From Pseudomonas paraeruginosa PA7 (GTDB lineage Bacteria; Pseudomonadota; Gammaproteobacteria; Pseudomonadales; Pseudomonadaceae): a stretch of 64,000 bases of DNA. A program made the translations under genes and the position numbers. Of the stretch, positions 43,730 through 52,589 are shown piece by piece; the first letter of the stretch is position 1; every line of letters starts with the position of its first letter. The DNA lies in the NCBI RefSeq assembly GCF_000017205.1, contig NC_009656.1, positions 6,440,501 through 6,504,500 on the forward strand, in the 5' to 3' direction. The notes under the pieces were generated by a model that saw only the letters and a program-made list of their open reading frames with translations, made no database searches and was not told the DNA's origin.

Positions 43730-44524
43730 TCACTGACCGGAGAGCGCCTGCACGGCCCCCGGCATCTCGCTGTTCCAGCGCTGGTAGAGAGTGCGCAGCT
43801 CGCCGGATTCGGCCATCTGCCGCACCCGCGCGTCATAGACCTCGCGCAGCAGGCGTCCGCTGGCACTGTCGGCGAAGGTCATGAAGGACTCCTTGCCCGG
43901 TGGCAGTTGCGCGATGGGATAGGCATCCGCTGCCAGGCGCGCTTCGCTGCGCTGCACCTGCAGCTCGTCCGGCTCGTCGAGGAAGAAGTCCAGCTCGCCG
44001 GCCTGCAACTGCTCGGTGCAGCGCTCCGGGCGAATGCACTCGACCAGGGTGAAGTCGCGCTGCTCGAGCGGGATCAGGTTGTAGCTGTGGCGCCAGCCGA
44101 CGCGCTTGCCGGTCAGGCTGGCGCGGCCGGAGAACGGCGTCTTCGCCGCATGCATCACGCCGTGGTACTCGATATCGATCGGCAGCTGGGCGTACAGCTT
44201 GCCTTCCACCCCCGGAATCTCGCCGGGCACGCCGTCGACCATCGAGCCCGCGGTCATCAGCTTGTTGGCCCGGTTCCAGGGCATGTTCATGAACTTCAGG
44301 TCGAGGCCATAGGGCGCGTAGACCTGTTTCAACAGGTCCCAGTACAGGCCGCTGCCGTCGGCGTTGGTGTAGCCTTCCCAGACCGGCGCGGCGAAGGTCG
44401 CCTTGCGAATGTGCGCCTGCTCCAGACTGTCGCCCAGCGCATCGGCCCGTGCCTCCGTCGCCGCTCCCAGCCCCAGCGCCAACACCGCTGCCGAGAGGCA
44501 GCCACTGATCCCCGCAAATCGCAT
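43730..44524 (-). CDS. Periplasmic solute-binding protein family 3 (PA5472-type)
   Basis: A 264-residue protein. The signal peptide (MRFAGISGCLSAAVLALGLGAATEARA) is followed by an extracellular solute-binding fold: GLYWDLLKQVYAPYGLDL, MPWNRANKLMTAG, LTGKRVGWRHSYN and a C-terminal helix LRTLYQRWNSEMPGA. It lacks partner ABC genes nearby. GAGGAG precedes the ATG at 44524. The ligand is unknown. It reads toward armZ and ends 111 bp before the leader peptide start. Confidence 0.88.
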   Translation of the reverse strand: MRFAGISGCLSAAVLALGLGAATEARADALGDSLEQAHIRKATFAAPVWEGYTNADGSGLYWDLLKQVYAPYGLDLKFMNMPWNRANKLMTAGSMVDGVPGEIPGVEGKLYAQLPIDIEYHGVMHAAKTPFSGRASLTGKRVGWRHSYNLIPLEQRDFTLVECIRPERCTEQLQAGELDFFLDEPDELQVQRSEARLAADAYPIAQLPPGKESFMTFADSASGRLLREVYDARVRQMAESGELRTLYQRWNSEMPGAVQALSGQ

Positions 44525-44905
44525 CCGCACCACTCCTCTACATCCCTCTAGACCGGGGCTTTTTAAAGGCGCAAAGGATACCTTTCCTGTCGCCCAATTC
44601 CATGGCCTGTGGCGCAAACGTACGCATCGGGCGGACGCCCGGTCGCGGCGAAAAAATCCTCGCCGCTCCCCGGCGCGCACACTTAACTGGAGGGAAAGCG
44701 CCCCGGCGTTCAGGCCATCGGGACGAACTCCCGCGGGGGACATCGGTCCAAATATGACGTTCGTGTTACAAAATGCCTGAACGCTGTCGTTCCACCGTGG
44801 CCGTCGGCGCCCTCCGGGTCCGGGAAAGGACGCCGGGCACGGGTGCCTGCCGTACGGAACCTGGCGCGAGGTTGGCCATTCGTCGAAGTGCCAGGGGGCC
44901 ACGCC
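44525..44905. other. Divergent intergenic region between the solute-binding protein and Na/Pi cotransporter genes
   Basis: No gene is supported in these 381 bases. An AT-rich patch at 44745-44775 (around TTACAAAAT) is the only promoter-like zone. I see no clear Pho box despite the phosphate-transporter neighbour, and no hairpin of note. Confidence 0.4.
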
Positions 44906-46654
44906 ATGCTGAAACTGCTCGACCTGCTCTCCGCCGTCGCCCTGCTGGTATGGGGCACGCATATCGTGCGCAGCGGTATTCTCCGGGTCTACGGTGCCGA
45001 CCTGCGGCGCATCCTCAGTCGCAGCGTGGAAAGGCGCCCGCTGGCGTTCGCCGCCGGGATCGGCGTCACCGCCCTGGTGCAGAGCAGCAACGCCACCGCC
45101 CTGCTGGCCACCTCCTTCGTCGCCCAGGGCCTGATGGCGCTGGCCCCGGCGCTGGCGATCATGCTCGGTGCCGACGTCGGCACCGCCCTCATGGCGCGGG
45201 TGCTGACCCTCGACCTGTCCTGGCTGTCACCGTTGCTGATCTTCTTCGGCGTGATCTTCTTCCTCAGCCGCAAGCAGACCCGCCTTGGCCAGCTCGGCCG
45301 GGTGTTCATCGGCCTGGGCCTGATCATCCTGGCGTTGCAGCTGATCGTCGCCGCCGCCGAGCCGATGACCCAGGCCAAGGGCGTCAAGGTACTGTTCTCC
45401 AGCCTGACCGGCGACATCATGCTCGATGCGCTGACCGGCGCGCTGTTCGCCATGATTTCCTATTCCAGCCTCGCCGCCGTGCTGCTCACCGCGACCCTCG
45501 CCGCGTCCAAGGTGATCTCGCTGAAGGTCGCGCTGTGCCTGGTGGTCGGCGCCAACCTCGGCAGCGGCATCCTGGCCATGCTCAGCGCCACCGCGCAGAA
45601 CGCCGCCGGACGCCGGGTGGCCCTCGGCAGCCTGCTGTTCAAGATCGCCGGTTGCCTGCTGGTGCTGCCGCTGGTGGGCCCGCTGGCGGACTGGATGGAC
45701 CACTGGCAGTTCAGCACCGCCGAACTGGTGATCGCCTTCCACGTACTCTACAACGCCGCCCGCTGCCTGGCCTGCCTGCCGCTGACCAACGCCATGGCCA
45801 GCTTCTGCACCCGGGTGATGCCCGACCGCGCGCAGCCCGACGACGTCGCCCGGCCCCGCCACCTCGACCCCGCCGCCCTCGACACACCGAGCCTGGCGTT
45901 GGCCAACGCAGTGCGCGAGACCCTGCGCATGGGCGACATCGTCGAGCAGATGCTCAATGACCTGATGCAGATCATCCGCGGCGGCGACCCGCTGCTGGGC
46001 AAGAACATCCGCAAGCTCGACGATGATGTCGACGCCCTCTATACCGCGATCAAGCTGTACCTGGCGCGGATGCCGCGCGAGGACCTGTCGGAGCGCGACA
46101 GCCGGCGCTGGGCGGAAATCATCGAGCTGGCGATCAACCTGGAGCAGGCCGGGGATATCATCGAGCACATGCTCGCCGCCGTGCAGGACAAGAAGACCTC
46201 GCGCAGCCGCTCCTTCTCCGACACCGGCCTGGAGGAGATCGGCACCCTGTACCAGCAGTTGATCGCCAACCTGCGCCTGGGTCTCTCGGTGTTCCTCAAT
46301 GGCGACCTCGACAGCGCCAAGCGCCTGCGCCGGGCCAAGCAGCGCTTCCGCCTGCAGGAGCGGCGCTATGCCCATGCCCACGTGGACCGCCTGCACCAGC
46401 AGGTGGTGCAGAGTATCGAGACCAGCTCCCTGCACCTGGACCTGATCAGCGACATGAAGCGCCTCAACTCGCTGTTCTGCGCCATCGCCTACGCCGTGCT
46501 GGACAATCCCGACGCGCCACACAGCGCCGCCGACGAGCGCAGCCGCGAGACGGACGACGACTGGGCCGACGAGGTCGACGACATGACCTCGTCGGCCCTG
46601 GCCGAACCGGCGCTCGCGAAGGAACCGGCGGAGCCGCGCCGCTCGCGACATTAG
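44906..46654 (+). CDS. Na/Pi cotransporter family protein with PhoU-like C-terminus
   Basis: A 582-residue protein. The N-terminal ~330 residues carry two NptA/PNaS repeats with the signature VQSSNATALLATSFVAQG and its weaker mirror ALTGALFAMISYSSLAAVLL. The C-terminal ~200 residues form PhoU-like helices (NLEQAGDIIEHML). It resembles YjbB-type phosphate exporters or importers. ATG at 44906 is chosen over a longer frame because hydrophobic sequence begins there. PA5473-like by context. Confidence 0.88.
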   Translation: MLKLLDLLSAVALLVWGTHIVRSGILRVYGADLRRILSRSVERRPLAFAAGIGVTALVQSSNATALLATSFVAQGLMALAPALAIMLGADVGTALMARVLTLDLSWLSPLLIFFGVIFFLSRKQTRLGQLGRVFIGLGLIILALQLIVAAAEPMTQAKGVKVLFSSLTGDIMLDALTGALFAMISYSSLAAVLLTATLAASKVISLKVALCLVVGANLGSGILAMLSATAQNAAGRRVALGSLLFKIAGCLLVLPLVGPLADWMDHWQFSTAELVIAFHVLYNAARCLACLPLTNAMASFCTRVMPDRAQPDDVARPRHLDPAALDTPSLALANAVRETLRMGDIVEQMLNDLMQIIRGGDPLLGKNIRKLDDDVDALYTAIKLYLARMPREDLSERDSRRWAEIIELAINLEQAGDIIEHMLAAVQDKKTSRSRSFSDTGLEEIGTLYQQLIANLRLGLSVFLNGDLDSAKRLRRAKQRFRLQERRYAHAHVDRLHQQVVQSIETSSLHLDLISDMKRLNSLFCAIAYAVLDNPDAPHSAADERSRETDDDWADEVDDMTSSALAEPALAKEPAEPRRSRH

Positions 46655-46722
46655 CCGTTCTGCGGGTAGGTTCGTCATGAAGCATCCGCTATTCTCGGTA
46701 TTTTCGGTTCCAGGCCCGGCCC

Positions 46723-48096
46723 ATGCGTTCGTTGTCCACCCTGCTGCTGTTCTGTCTGCTCTGCCCCTGGTCGTACGCCGACCAGCGCAGCGAGGTCGAA
46801 GCCTTTCAGCTGGAAAACGGCATGGGCGTGCTGCTCAAGCCCACCGAGCAGCGCCGGCACGTCTCGATCCGGCTGGTGGTGGGGGTCGGCTTCGCCGACT
46901 TCTCGTGCCGTGAAAAGCAGCTGCCGCACCTGCTCGAGCACCTGTTCTTCAGCGGCCTGGACGGCGGCGACGAGGCCGACCTGGAGGCCCGCATGCAAGC
47001 CCTGGGCGGCCAGTGGAACGCCTACACCAGCGAGGGCGACACCACCTTCGTCATCGAGGCGCCGGCCGCTACCCAGCGCCAGGTCCTTGACCTGCTGCTG
47101 GATACCATCACCCGCACCGAACTGGACGAACCGCGCATCGCCGCCGCCAAGCGGGTGATCGAGCGCGAGGGCGGCGGCCATTACTCGCACCTGCAACGTT
47201 GGCTCGACCGCGAGAACCTCGGCCGCGGCGCCATGGACCAGCTGGCGGTGGAGCTGGGCCTGGCCTGCTCCCAGCGCGCGCCGCTGGCGCCGCTCAGCGC
47301 CGAGCAGCTGGAGCGGTTGCGCAGCGACTGGTACGTGCCGGGCAACATGACCCTGATCATGGTCGGCGATCTCGACCCGCGCCTGCCGGCCTACCTGACC
47401 CGCACCTTCGGCGCCCTGCAGGACCAGGAGGTCCCCGAGCGTCGAGAGCTGCCAGCGGCCAACGGCCACGCCGAGGCCAGGCGCACCCTGCTCACCCGGC
47501 TGTTCGGCGAAGGCGCGATGCTGCACTGGATCTTCCCCGAGCCGGACGACGCCGACCCGGACGCCATGGTCCTGCTCCAGGCCTATATGAACGACGCGCT
47601 GTACGCCGACCTGCGCGTCCGTCGCGGACTCACCTACGGGCCGTCGACCGATCGCCAGGTGTTCGCCAACCAGGGCTTCTTCAGCCTCGACGCGGATGTC
47701 GAGCGCGGCGACTTGCCGGCCACCGAGGCCGCCCTGCGCGAACTGCTCGACGGCATCCGCCAGCATGGCCTGGACCCGGGGCGTTTCAAGCGGGTGCAAT
47801 ACGCCGAGCGCGCCAGGCTGGCCTGGAGCACCCAGGGCAACGCGGCGCTGGCTGACTATTACTGGGGCTCGCTGGCCGACTACGAGGAAGGCCATTTCCC
47901 CGACGAGGAGCGACGCCTGGCCAAGGTCCGGAAACAACAGGTGGACGCGCTGGCGCAACGGCTGTTCGACGGCGAGGGCTACCTGCGCATCGAAAAGCCG
48001 CTGTTCGACGACGACATGCTCTATCCGCTGCTGCTCGCCGCCGGCCTGCTGGCCAGCGGCCTGCTCTGGTTCGGCCTGCGCCGCCGGCGCGCCTGA
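46723..48096 (+). CDS. M16-family zinc peptidase, membrane-anchored
   Basis: A 457-residue protein. A signal peptide (to about residue 19) is followed by the inverted zinc motif HLLEH (69-73) and a downstream acidic ligand in AKRVIEREG (about 147-149). The second M16 half (from about 240) lacks the motif, as usual. A hydrophobic segment and RRRRA tail at the C-terminus anchor it, so the peptidase faces the periplasm. PA5474-type. Substrate unknown. Confidence 0.9.
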   Translation: MRSLSTLLLFCLLCPWSYADQRSEVEAFQLENGMGVLLKPTEQRRHVSIRLVVGVGFADFSCREKQLPHLLEHLFFSGLDGGDEADLEARMQALGGQWNAYTSEGDTTFVIEAPAATQRQVLDLLLDTITRTELDEPRIAAAKRVIEREGGGHYSHLQRWLDRENLGRGAMDQLAVELGLACSQRAPLAPLSAEQLERLRSDWYVPGNMTLIMVGDLDPRLPAYLTRTFGALQDQEVPERRELPAANGHAEARRTLLTRLFGEGAMLHWIFPEPDDADPDAMVLLQAYMNDALYADLRVRRGLTYGPSTDRQVFANQGFFSLDADVERGDLPATEAALRELLDGIRQHGLDPGRFKRVQYAERARLAWSTQGNAALADYYWGSLADYEEGHFPDEERRLAKVRKQQVDALAQRLFDGEGYLRIEKPLFDDDMLYPLLLAAGLLASGLLWFGLRRRRA

Positions 48097-48101
48097 GCGC
48101 G

Positions 48102-48662
48102 CTACAGGGCCAGGCGGTGGATGACCTGGGTCGAGTCGTCCGGATCGCGCTGGCCGACGAAGCCCAATGCGCAGCAGAGATCGCGCATCGCCCGGTTGGC
48201 CGCCGAATCCACCGAGTACATCTGGCGGAAGCCGTTGCGCCGCGCCACATCGATCAGGTGGCGCATCAGCACGGCGTCCAGCCCGAGGCCCTGGTAATCG
48301 TCGGCGATGGTCACCGCGCATTCGCACTGCCCTTCCTCGCAGCAGGCGGCGTAGCGGCTGATGCCGACCTCGCGCAGCTCGCCGTCCTCGTGCACCAGGG
48401 CGACGAAGGCCATGCTCTGCTGGTAGTCGATATCCATCAACTGGTCGAGCAGCGCCGGACTGGCTTCCTTGATCTCGCCGAGGAAGCGGAAGTGGCGGGT
48501 CGCCGGGGACAGCCGGTTGATGAACTGGCGTTCACGCTCCCGGTCCTCCTCGCGCAGGGGACGGATCAGCACGTGGCGGCCATCGTCGAGGGACTCGACC
48601 CAGTGGTCGCCCTCCACCGCCGCGAACGCAGAAGACCGGCTGGCATTTTGTACATTGGACAT
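48102..48662 (-). CDS. GNAT-family N-acetyltransferase under an ANR box
   Basis: A 186-residue protein with a GNAT fold: HVLIRPLREEDRERERQFIN at the start, and ECAVTIADDYQGLGLDAVLM as the acetyl-CoA loop. The substrate is not clear. The upstream perfect ANR/DNR box at 48734-48747 predicts activation under low oxygen. Ribosome site GGAGA lies before ATG 48662. PA5475-type. Confidence 0.9.
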   Translation of the reverse strand: MSNVQNASRSSAFAAVEGDHWVESLDDGRHVLIRPLREEDRERERQFINRLSPATRHFRFLGEIKEASPALLDQLMDIDYQQSMAFVALVHEDGELREVGISRYAACCEEGQCECAVTIADDYQGLGLDAVLMRHLIDVARRNGFRQMYSVDSAANRAMRDLCCALGFVGQRDPDDSTQVIHRLAL

Positions 48663-48733
48663 GATGCGATCTCCGTAAAAGAAAGTCGGTACGGCTACTG
48701 GCTTCCTGTCTACGCGGTTTGGCGCGACACCGG

Positions 48734-48747
48734 TTGATCGACATCAA
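48734..48747 (-). promoter_or_regulatory. ANR/DNR box upstream of the GNAT gene
   Basis: TTGATCGACATCAA is a perfect match to TTGAT-N4-ATCAA. On the minus strand a -10-like TAGACA lies at 48712-48707, so a start near 48700 would place the box centre at about -40.5, the class II activation position. The GNAT ATG is 38 bp further on. Confidence 0.8.
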
Positions 48748-48759
48748 CGCCGTCGGCGC

Positions 48760-48775
48760 GGCTCCCGCGGGAGCC
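48760..48775 (-). terminator. Terminator-like palindrome after citA
   Basis: GGCTCCCGCGGGAGCC is a perfect 16-bp palindrome 26 bp after the citA stop, next to the ANR box. No U-tract, so termination is tentative. Confidence 0.5.
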
Positions 48776-48800
48776 GACGCACGGCGTGCGACCGGATGCC

Positions 48801-50090
48801 TCAGGCGTTGGCCAGCTCGGCCTCGGCGATCTGCTTGCCGCGCCGGCGGAACAGCACCAGGGTGGCGAGCAGCCCGAGCAATGCCGCGCCGCTCAGCCAG
48901 ATGCCCGGTGCCGCGCGGTTGTCCAGGACGTGGATCAGCCAGGTGCAGGCAGCCGGGGTGAAGCCACCGAAGGTCGCGGTGGCCAGGCTGTAGGCCAGGG
49001 AGAAGCCGGTGGTGCGCACCTCCGCCGGCATCACCTCGGTGAGCGCCACCACCATCGCGCCGTTGTAGCTGCTGTAGAGGAACGACAGCCACAGCTCGAC
49101 GCCGAGCAGGCCGGCGAAACTCGGCTCGCTTACCAGCCAGGACAGCGCCGGGTAGGCGGTGAGCATCGCCAGGATGGACGCTCCCAGCAGCAGGGGCTTG
49201 CGCCCCACACGGTCGGAGAAGGCTCCCATCACCGGCAGCCAGATGAAGTTGGACAGGCCGATGCACATGGTCACCAGCAGGCTGTCGAGGTCCGACAGAT
49301 GCAGTTCGTTCTTGCCGAAGGTCGGGGTATAGGCGGTGATCAGGTAGAACGACACGGTGGTCATCACCACCATCGCCATGCCGGCCAGGACCAGGCCGAG
49401 GTTCTGCCCGATCGAGCGCAGCACCTGCGGCAACGACGGCCGGTGGGTACGCGCCTCGAACTCCGGGGTCTCCTCCAGCGAGCGGCGGATGACGAACAGC
49501 GCCGGGACGATCAGGCAGCCGATGAGGAACGGCACGCGCCAACCCCACTCGCCCATGTCCTGCGGACTCAGCCACTGGTTGAGGAGCACGCCGAGCAGGC
49601 CGGCGAAGACCACCGCCACCTGCTGGCTGGCCGATTGCCAGCTGACGAAGAAGCCCTTGCGTCCGGGCGTGGCGATTTCTGACAGATAGACCGACACGCC
49701 GCCCAGCTCGACACCGGCGGAAAAGCCCTGCAGCAGGCGGCCGAACAGCACCAGCAGCGGCGCCGCCACGCCCAGCGTGGAATATCCGGGGACGAAGGCG
49801 ATCAGCAGGGTGCCCATGGCCATCAGGCCGAGGGTGATGATCAGGCCCCGACGACGTCCGTGGCGATCGATGTAGGCGCCGAGGAGGATCGCCCCCAGCG
49901 GCCGCATCAGGAAGCCGGCGCCGAAGGTGGCGAGGGCCAGCATCAGGGAGGCGAACGGGTTGTCGCCGGGAAAGAAGGTCTTGGCGATGGCGGTGGCGTA
50001 GAAGCCATACACCATGAAGTCGTACATCTCGAGGAAGTTGCCACTGACCACACGGAAAATGGCGACGCCTTTGGATTTATTCGAGGCCAT
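48801..50090 (-). CDS. citA: Citrate-proton symporter CitA (MFS)
   Basis: A 429-residue MFS transporter with twelve segments. It has the metabolite:H+ symporter signature [13 protein letters not shown] between helices 2 and 3, [19 protein letters not shown] in helix 4-5, and [12 protein letters not shown] after helix 8. It is close to CitA/CitH citrate carriers (PA5476). ATG 50090 (MASNKSKG) is preferred to 50099. The shared 20-bp direct repeat lies about 160 bp upstream. Confidence 0.93.
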   Translation of the reverse strand: MASNKSKGVAIFRVVSGNFLEMYDFMVYGFYATAIAKTFFPGDNPFASLMLALATFGAGFLMRPLGAILLGAYIDRHGRRRGLIITLGLMAMGTLLIAFVPGYSTLGVAAPLLVLFGRLLQGFSAGVELGGVSVYLSEIATPGRKGFFVSWQSASQQVAVVFAGLLGVLLNQWLSPQDMGEWGWRVPFLIGCLIVPALFVIRRSLEETPEFEARTHRPSLPQVLRSIGQNLGLVLAGMAMVVMTTVSFYLITAYTPTFGKNELHLSDLDSLLVTMCIGLSNFIWLPVMGAFSDRVGRKPLLLGASILAMLTAYPALSWLVSEPSFAGLLGVELWLSFLYSSYNGAMVVALTEVMPAEVRTTGFSLAYSLATATFGGFTPAACTWLIHVLDNRAAPGIWLSGAALLGLLATLVLFRRRGKQIAEAELANA

Positions 50091-50247
50091 GGGACACACA
50101 CTCAGGCAGACACGGGGAAGCGGTCCATGGCGGCGTCGATGGCCACGCAGGCGGGTACGTCATCCATCGACCGAGTTGTAACCATATGTGTAAAAACCTC
50201 GAGGAAACAACAGAAATCGGCTGGAAGGTGCCAGATAGAGGCCTTTT

Positions 50248-50267
50248 GAAAGCTGGCTGAAAGCTTC
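50248..50267 (-). promoter_or_regulatory. Direct-repeat motif shared by the two citrate transporter genes (site 2)
   Basis: On the plus strand this reads GAAAGCTGGCTGAAAGCTTC and differs from site 1 (39651-39670) at one central base. It is 158-177 bp upstream of the citA ATG, in the 212-bp gap after the adhesin gene, in reverse orientation relative to citA. Confidence 0.6.
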
Positions 50268-50301
50268 GGTACGCAATCCGGTGCACGGTGCCCCTCGCGA
50301 T

Positions 50302-51321
50302 TCAGTTGTAGCTGAGGGTGAAGCTCAGGATCGCCTGCGCCTTGCCGGGAACGACCCGCTGGCCGGTCTGGATGTAGCGGGCCACCAGCGCCAGCAAGGT
50401 GTCGCCACTGGCGGCCACGCCCATGGCATGCGCCTGTCCCAACGGGATGGGTTGCCCGTTGGCCGCATCGAGGACCTGGATACCCACTCCGCTGGCGCTC
50501 GAAGTGCTGACCAGGTTGATAGTGCCCACGTAGCCGGTGTTCTGGAAAGTCTTGTCGAGAGTCAGGTTCATCCTGGCGCCCGGCGTGCAGTTGAGTTCGA
50601 GGGCGAACGCCCTGGCCCCCAGCGTGGTGCCCGGCCCCTTGAAACCACTGGCCTCGACCTGGCCAAGGTCGACGGTCTTGCCGCTGTTCTTCAACTCGCA
50701 GGAAGAGCCGACCACCTGGACCGGCGAAAAACTGAAGGTGAAGAGGTCCTTCTTGTAGAAGTCCCCCTGCAGCGAGACCGGACGTGTCATCACCTTGAAA
50801 CTGGGAAAGCTGAAGGTCCCGCCGCTGACAGGCCCGGTCTTGATCAGCTTGAAGACCTGGGTGAAGGGATAGGTGCGCGAGCCCAGCAGATAGGGGAACG
50901 GTACCTCGAGGAGGGAACTCTCGTCGTTCAGCGAACCGACGCTCATGTTGTAGGTCACCGACTCATGATTCCTGGTACCCCAGTACAGGCCCACACCCGC
51001 CACCCCTGTCGGGTACACGGAATATCCCGGGGCGGAGAAAGACTGGATCGAAGGGTTGGAACCCCACTTGAAATACACCGCCTTGCTCCCGGTCGGGTAG
51101 TACAGGTTGGCGCACTCCATGGCGGTGGGAACTTCCCTGGTCGCCAGGACGGTACCTGCCGGCGCGTCGCGCTGCACCGTGATCGGTCCGGGAAATGCCA
51201 CCTGCACGCTGGACGAGCCCACGGGTACGCAAACATCCATCAGCCCCGCGCGGGCGGACACGGGCAGAAGGGCGACGGCAAAAAGGGAACGTCTGGTGAG
51301 CTTGGATAGACAAGCACTCAT
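50302..51321 (-). CDS. Orphan fimbrial adhesin-like protein (chaperone-usher type)
   Basis: A 339-residue secreted protein. The signal peptide is MSACLSKLTRRSLFAVALLP to VSARA. The N-terminal ~175 residues look like a receptor-binding domain without a recognised fold. The C-terminal ~140 residues are a pilin domain (SCELKNSGKTVDLGQV, FALELNCTPGARM) ending in a beta-strand ILSFTLSYN, as in FimH/Cup tip adhesins. No usher, chaperone or major pilin gene is nearby. Base composition is lower in GC than its neighbours. No clear ribosome site precedes the ATG. Confidence 0.82.
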   Translation of the reverse strand: MSACLSKLTRRSLFAVALLPVSARAGLMDVCVPVGSSSVQVAFPGPITVQRDAPAGTVLATREVPTAMECANLYYPTGSKAVYFKWGSNPSIQSFSAPGYSVYPTGVAGVGLYWGTRNHESVTYNMSVGSLNDESSLLEVPFPYLLGSRTYPFTQVFKLIKTGPVSGGTFSFPSFKVMTRPVSLQGDFYKKDLFTFSFSPVQVVGSSCELKNSGKTVDLGQVEASGFKGPGTTLGARAFALELNCTPGARMNLTLDKTFQNTGYVGTINLVSTSSASGVGIQVLDAANGQPIPLGQAHAMGVAASGDTLLALVARYIQTGQRVVPGKAQAILSFTLSYN

Positions 51322-51528
51322 GGAAGCAGTCAGCTCGGCAATTGGATATTTCCGATGCTCCTTGAACTCGAACGCTTATCTAATGGGATTTTTCCGAAAG
51401 AGATGTATGAAATTACTTATCTGCTTCTTTTCCCGACCCGCGCCAGTACCAAGCCCGCGTTCTGCGGTTCGCCGGCCCGACGCTACTGCCGTAGAATTTC
51501 CCTCTCTGTCAGGTAATTTCTTTCCACC

Positions 51529-52569
51529 ATGTCTTCCCGTTTCCCTATGTCCTGGAAAGCCCGCCTGGAGCGACTGATCACCCTGGTCACCGGCCTGATG
51601 GCCCGCTATCCACGCACCATCGCCCTGTTCGGTTTCTGCTCGGGGGTGTTCAGCTTCATCATGGTCGACCGGCAGAAGGGCTTCGCCCAGGTCCTGGCGA
51701 TCATCATGCTGGTCAGTTGGGTCTGGTTGATCCTCGAGAATCTGCTGCGGGAAACCTTCGCCCGCCGCTTCGGCTGGGAAATCCCGGCGCCGCTGCTGCG
51801 CTACGCCACCCAGCTGATCCACCAGGAAAGCCTGTTCTTCGTCCTGCCGTTCTTCCTCATCACCACCACCTGGAACAGCGGCCAGGCGCTGTTCACCGGC
51901 ACGCTTGCAGCCGCCGCGCTGGTCTCCATCACCGACCCGCTCTACTACCGCTGGCTGGCCCAACGTCGCTGGGTGTTCCTCGCCTACCACACCCTGACCC
52001 TGTTCGCCGTGCTGCTGACCTCGTTGCCAATCCTGCTGCACCTGACCACGCCGGAAAGCTACCGGCTATCCCTGGGCATCGCGGTCGCGCTGTCCTTCCC
52101 CAGCCTGCTGGTGACCTTCCCGCTGCAGCACTGGTGGCGCGGCATCCTGTTGCTTGGCCTGACCCTGGCGGTGGGCCTGGCCGGCTGGTTCGGCCGCGCC
52201 TGGGTGCCGCCGGCGACCCTGTGGCTGACCGAAGTCGCGGTGAGCAGCCAGTTCGACGACCAGAACCGCACCCCGGGCGACAGCCTGGAGCAGGTCGGCG
52301 CCGCCCAGTTGCGCAGCCAGGGCCTGTTCGCCTACACCGCGATCAATGCGCCGCGCGGCCTCGACGAGCGCATCTATCACGTGTGGATGTTCAACGGCAA
52401 GGAATTCGACCGCATCGCCCTGGATATCCACGGCGGCCGCAAGGAGGGCTACCGGGCCTGGACCCACAAGCAGAACTTCCCCGGCGACCCGGTCGGCCAC
52501 TGGCAGGTGAAGGTGCTCACCGAGGCCGGGCAGATGATCGGCAGCCTGCGCTTCGACGTCACCGAGTGA
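51529..52569 (+). CDS. DUF5924/DUF2914 membrane protein
   Basis: A 346-residue protein. About seven membrane segments fill residues 20-235, and a C-terminal periplasmic domain of the DUF2914 type follows (YHVWMFNGKEFDRIALDI, VGHWQVKVLTEAGQMIG). Function unknown. Two ATGs are close together; the first (51529) is used because MSSRFPMSWKARL reads through without conflict, but the second (51547) is possible. Confidence 0.87.
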   Translation: MSSRFPMSWKARLERLITLVTGLMARYPRTIALFGFCSGVFSFIMVDRQKGFAQVLAIIMLVSWVWLILENLLRETFARRFGWEIPAPLLRYATQLIHQESLFFVLPFFLITTTWNSGQALFTGTLAAAALVSITDPLYYRWLAQRRWVFLAYHTLTLFAVLLTSLPILLHLTTPESYRLSLGIAVALSFPSLLVTFPLQHWWRGILLLGLTLAVGLAGWFGRAWVPPATLWLTEVAVSSQFDDQNRTPGDSLEQVGAAQLRSQGLFAYTAINAPRGLDERIYHVWMFNGKEFDRIALDIHGGRKEGYRAWTHKQNFPGDPVGHWQVKVLTEAGQMIGSLRFDVTE

Positions 52570-52589
52570 CGCCGAAGCCTGGCGGCGTC
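52568..52589. terminator. Convergent terminator hairpin
   Basis: Arms GACGCCG (52568-52574) and CGGCGTC (52583-52589) with an 8-nt loop sit between, and slightly overlap, the stops of two convergent genes. Confidence 0.5.

Noticed and set aside
44525-44905. Pho box before the Na/Pi cotransporter gene
   Set aside because: CTGTCGC and CTGTGGC occur, but not with the spacing of a CTGTCAT direct-repeat Pho box.
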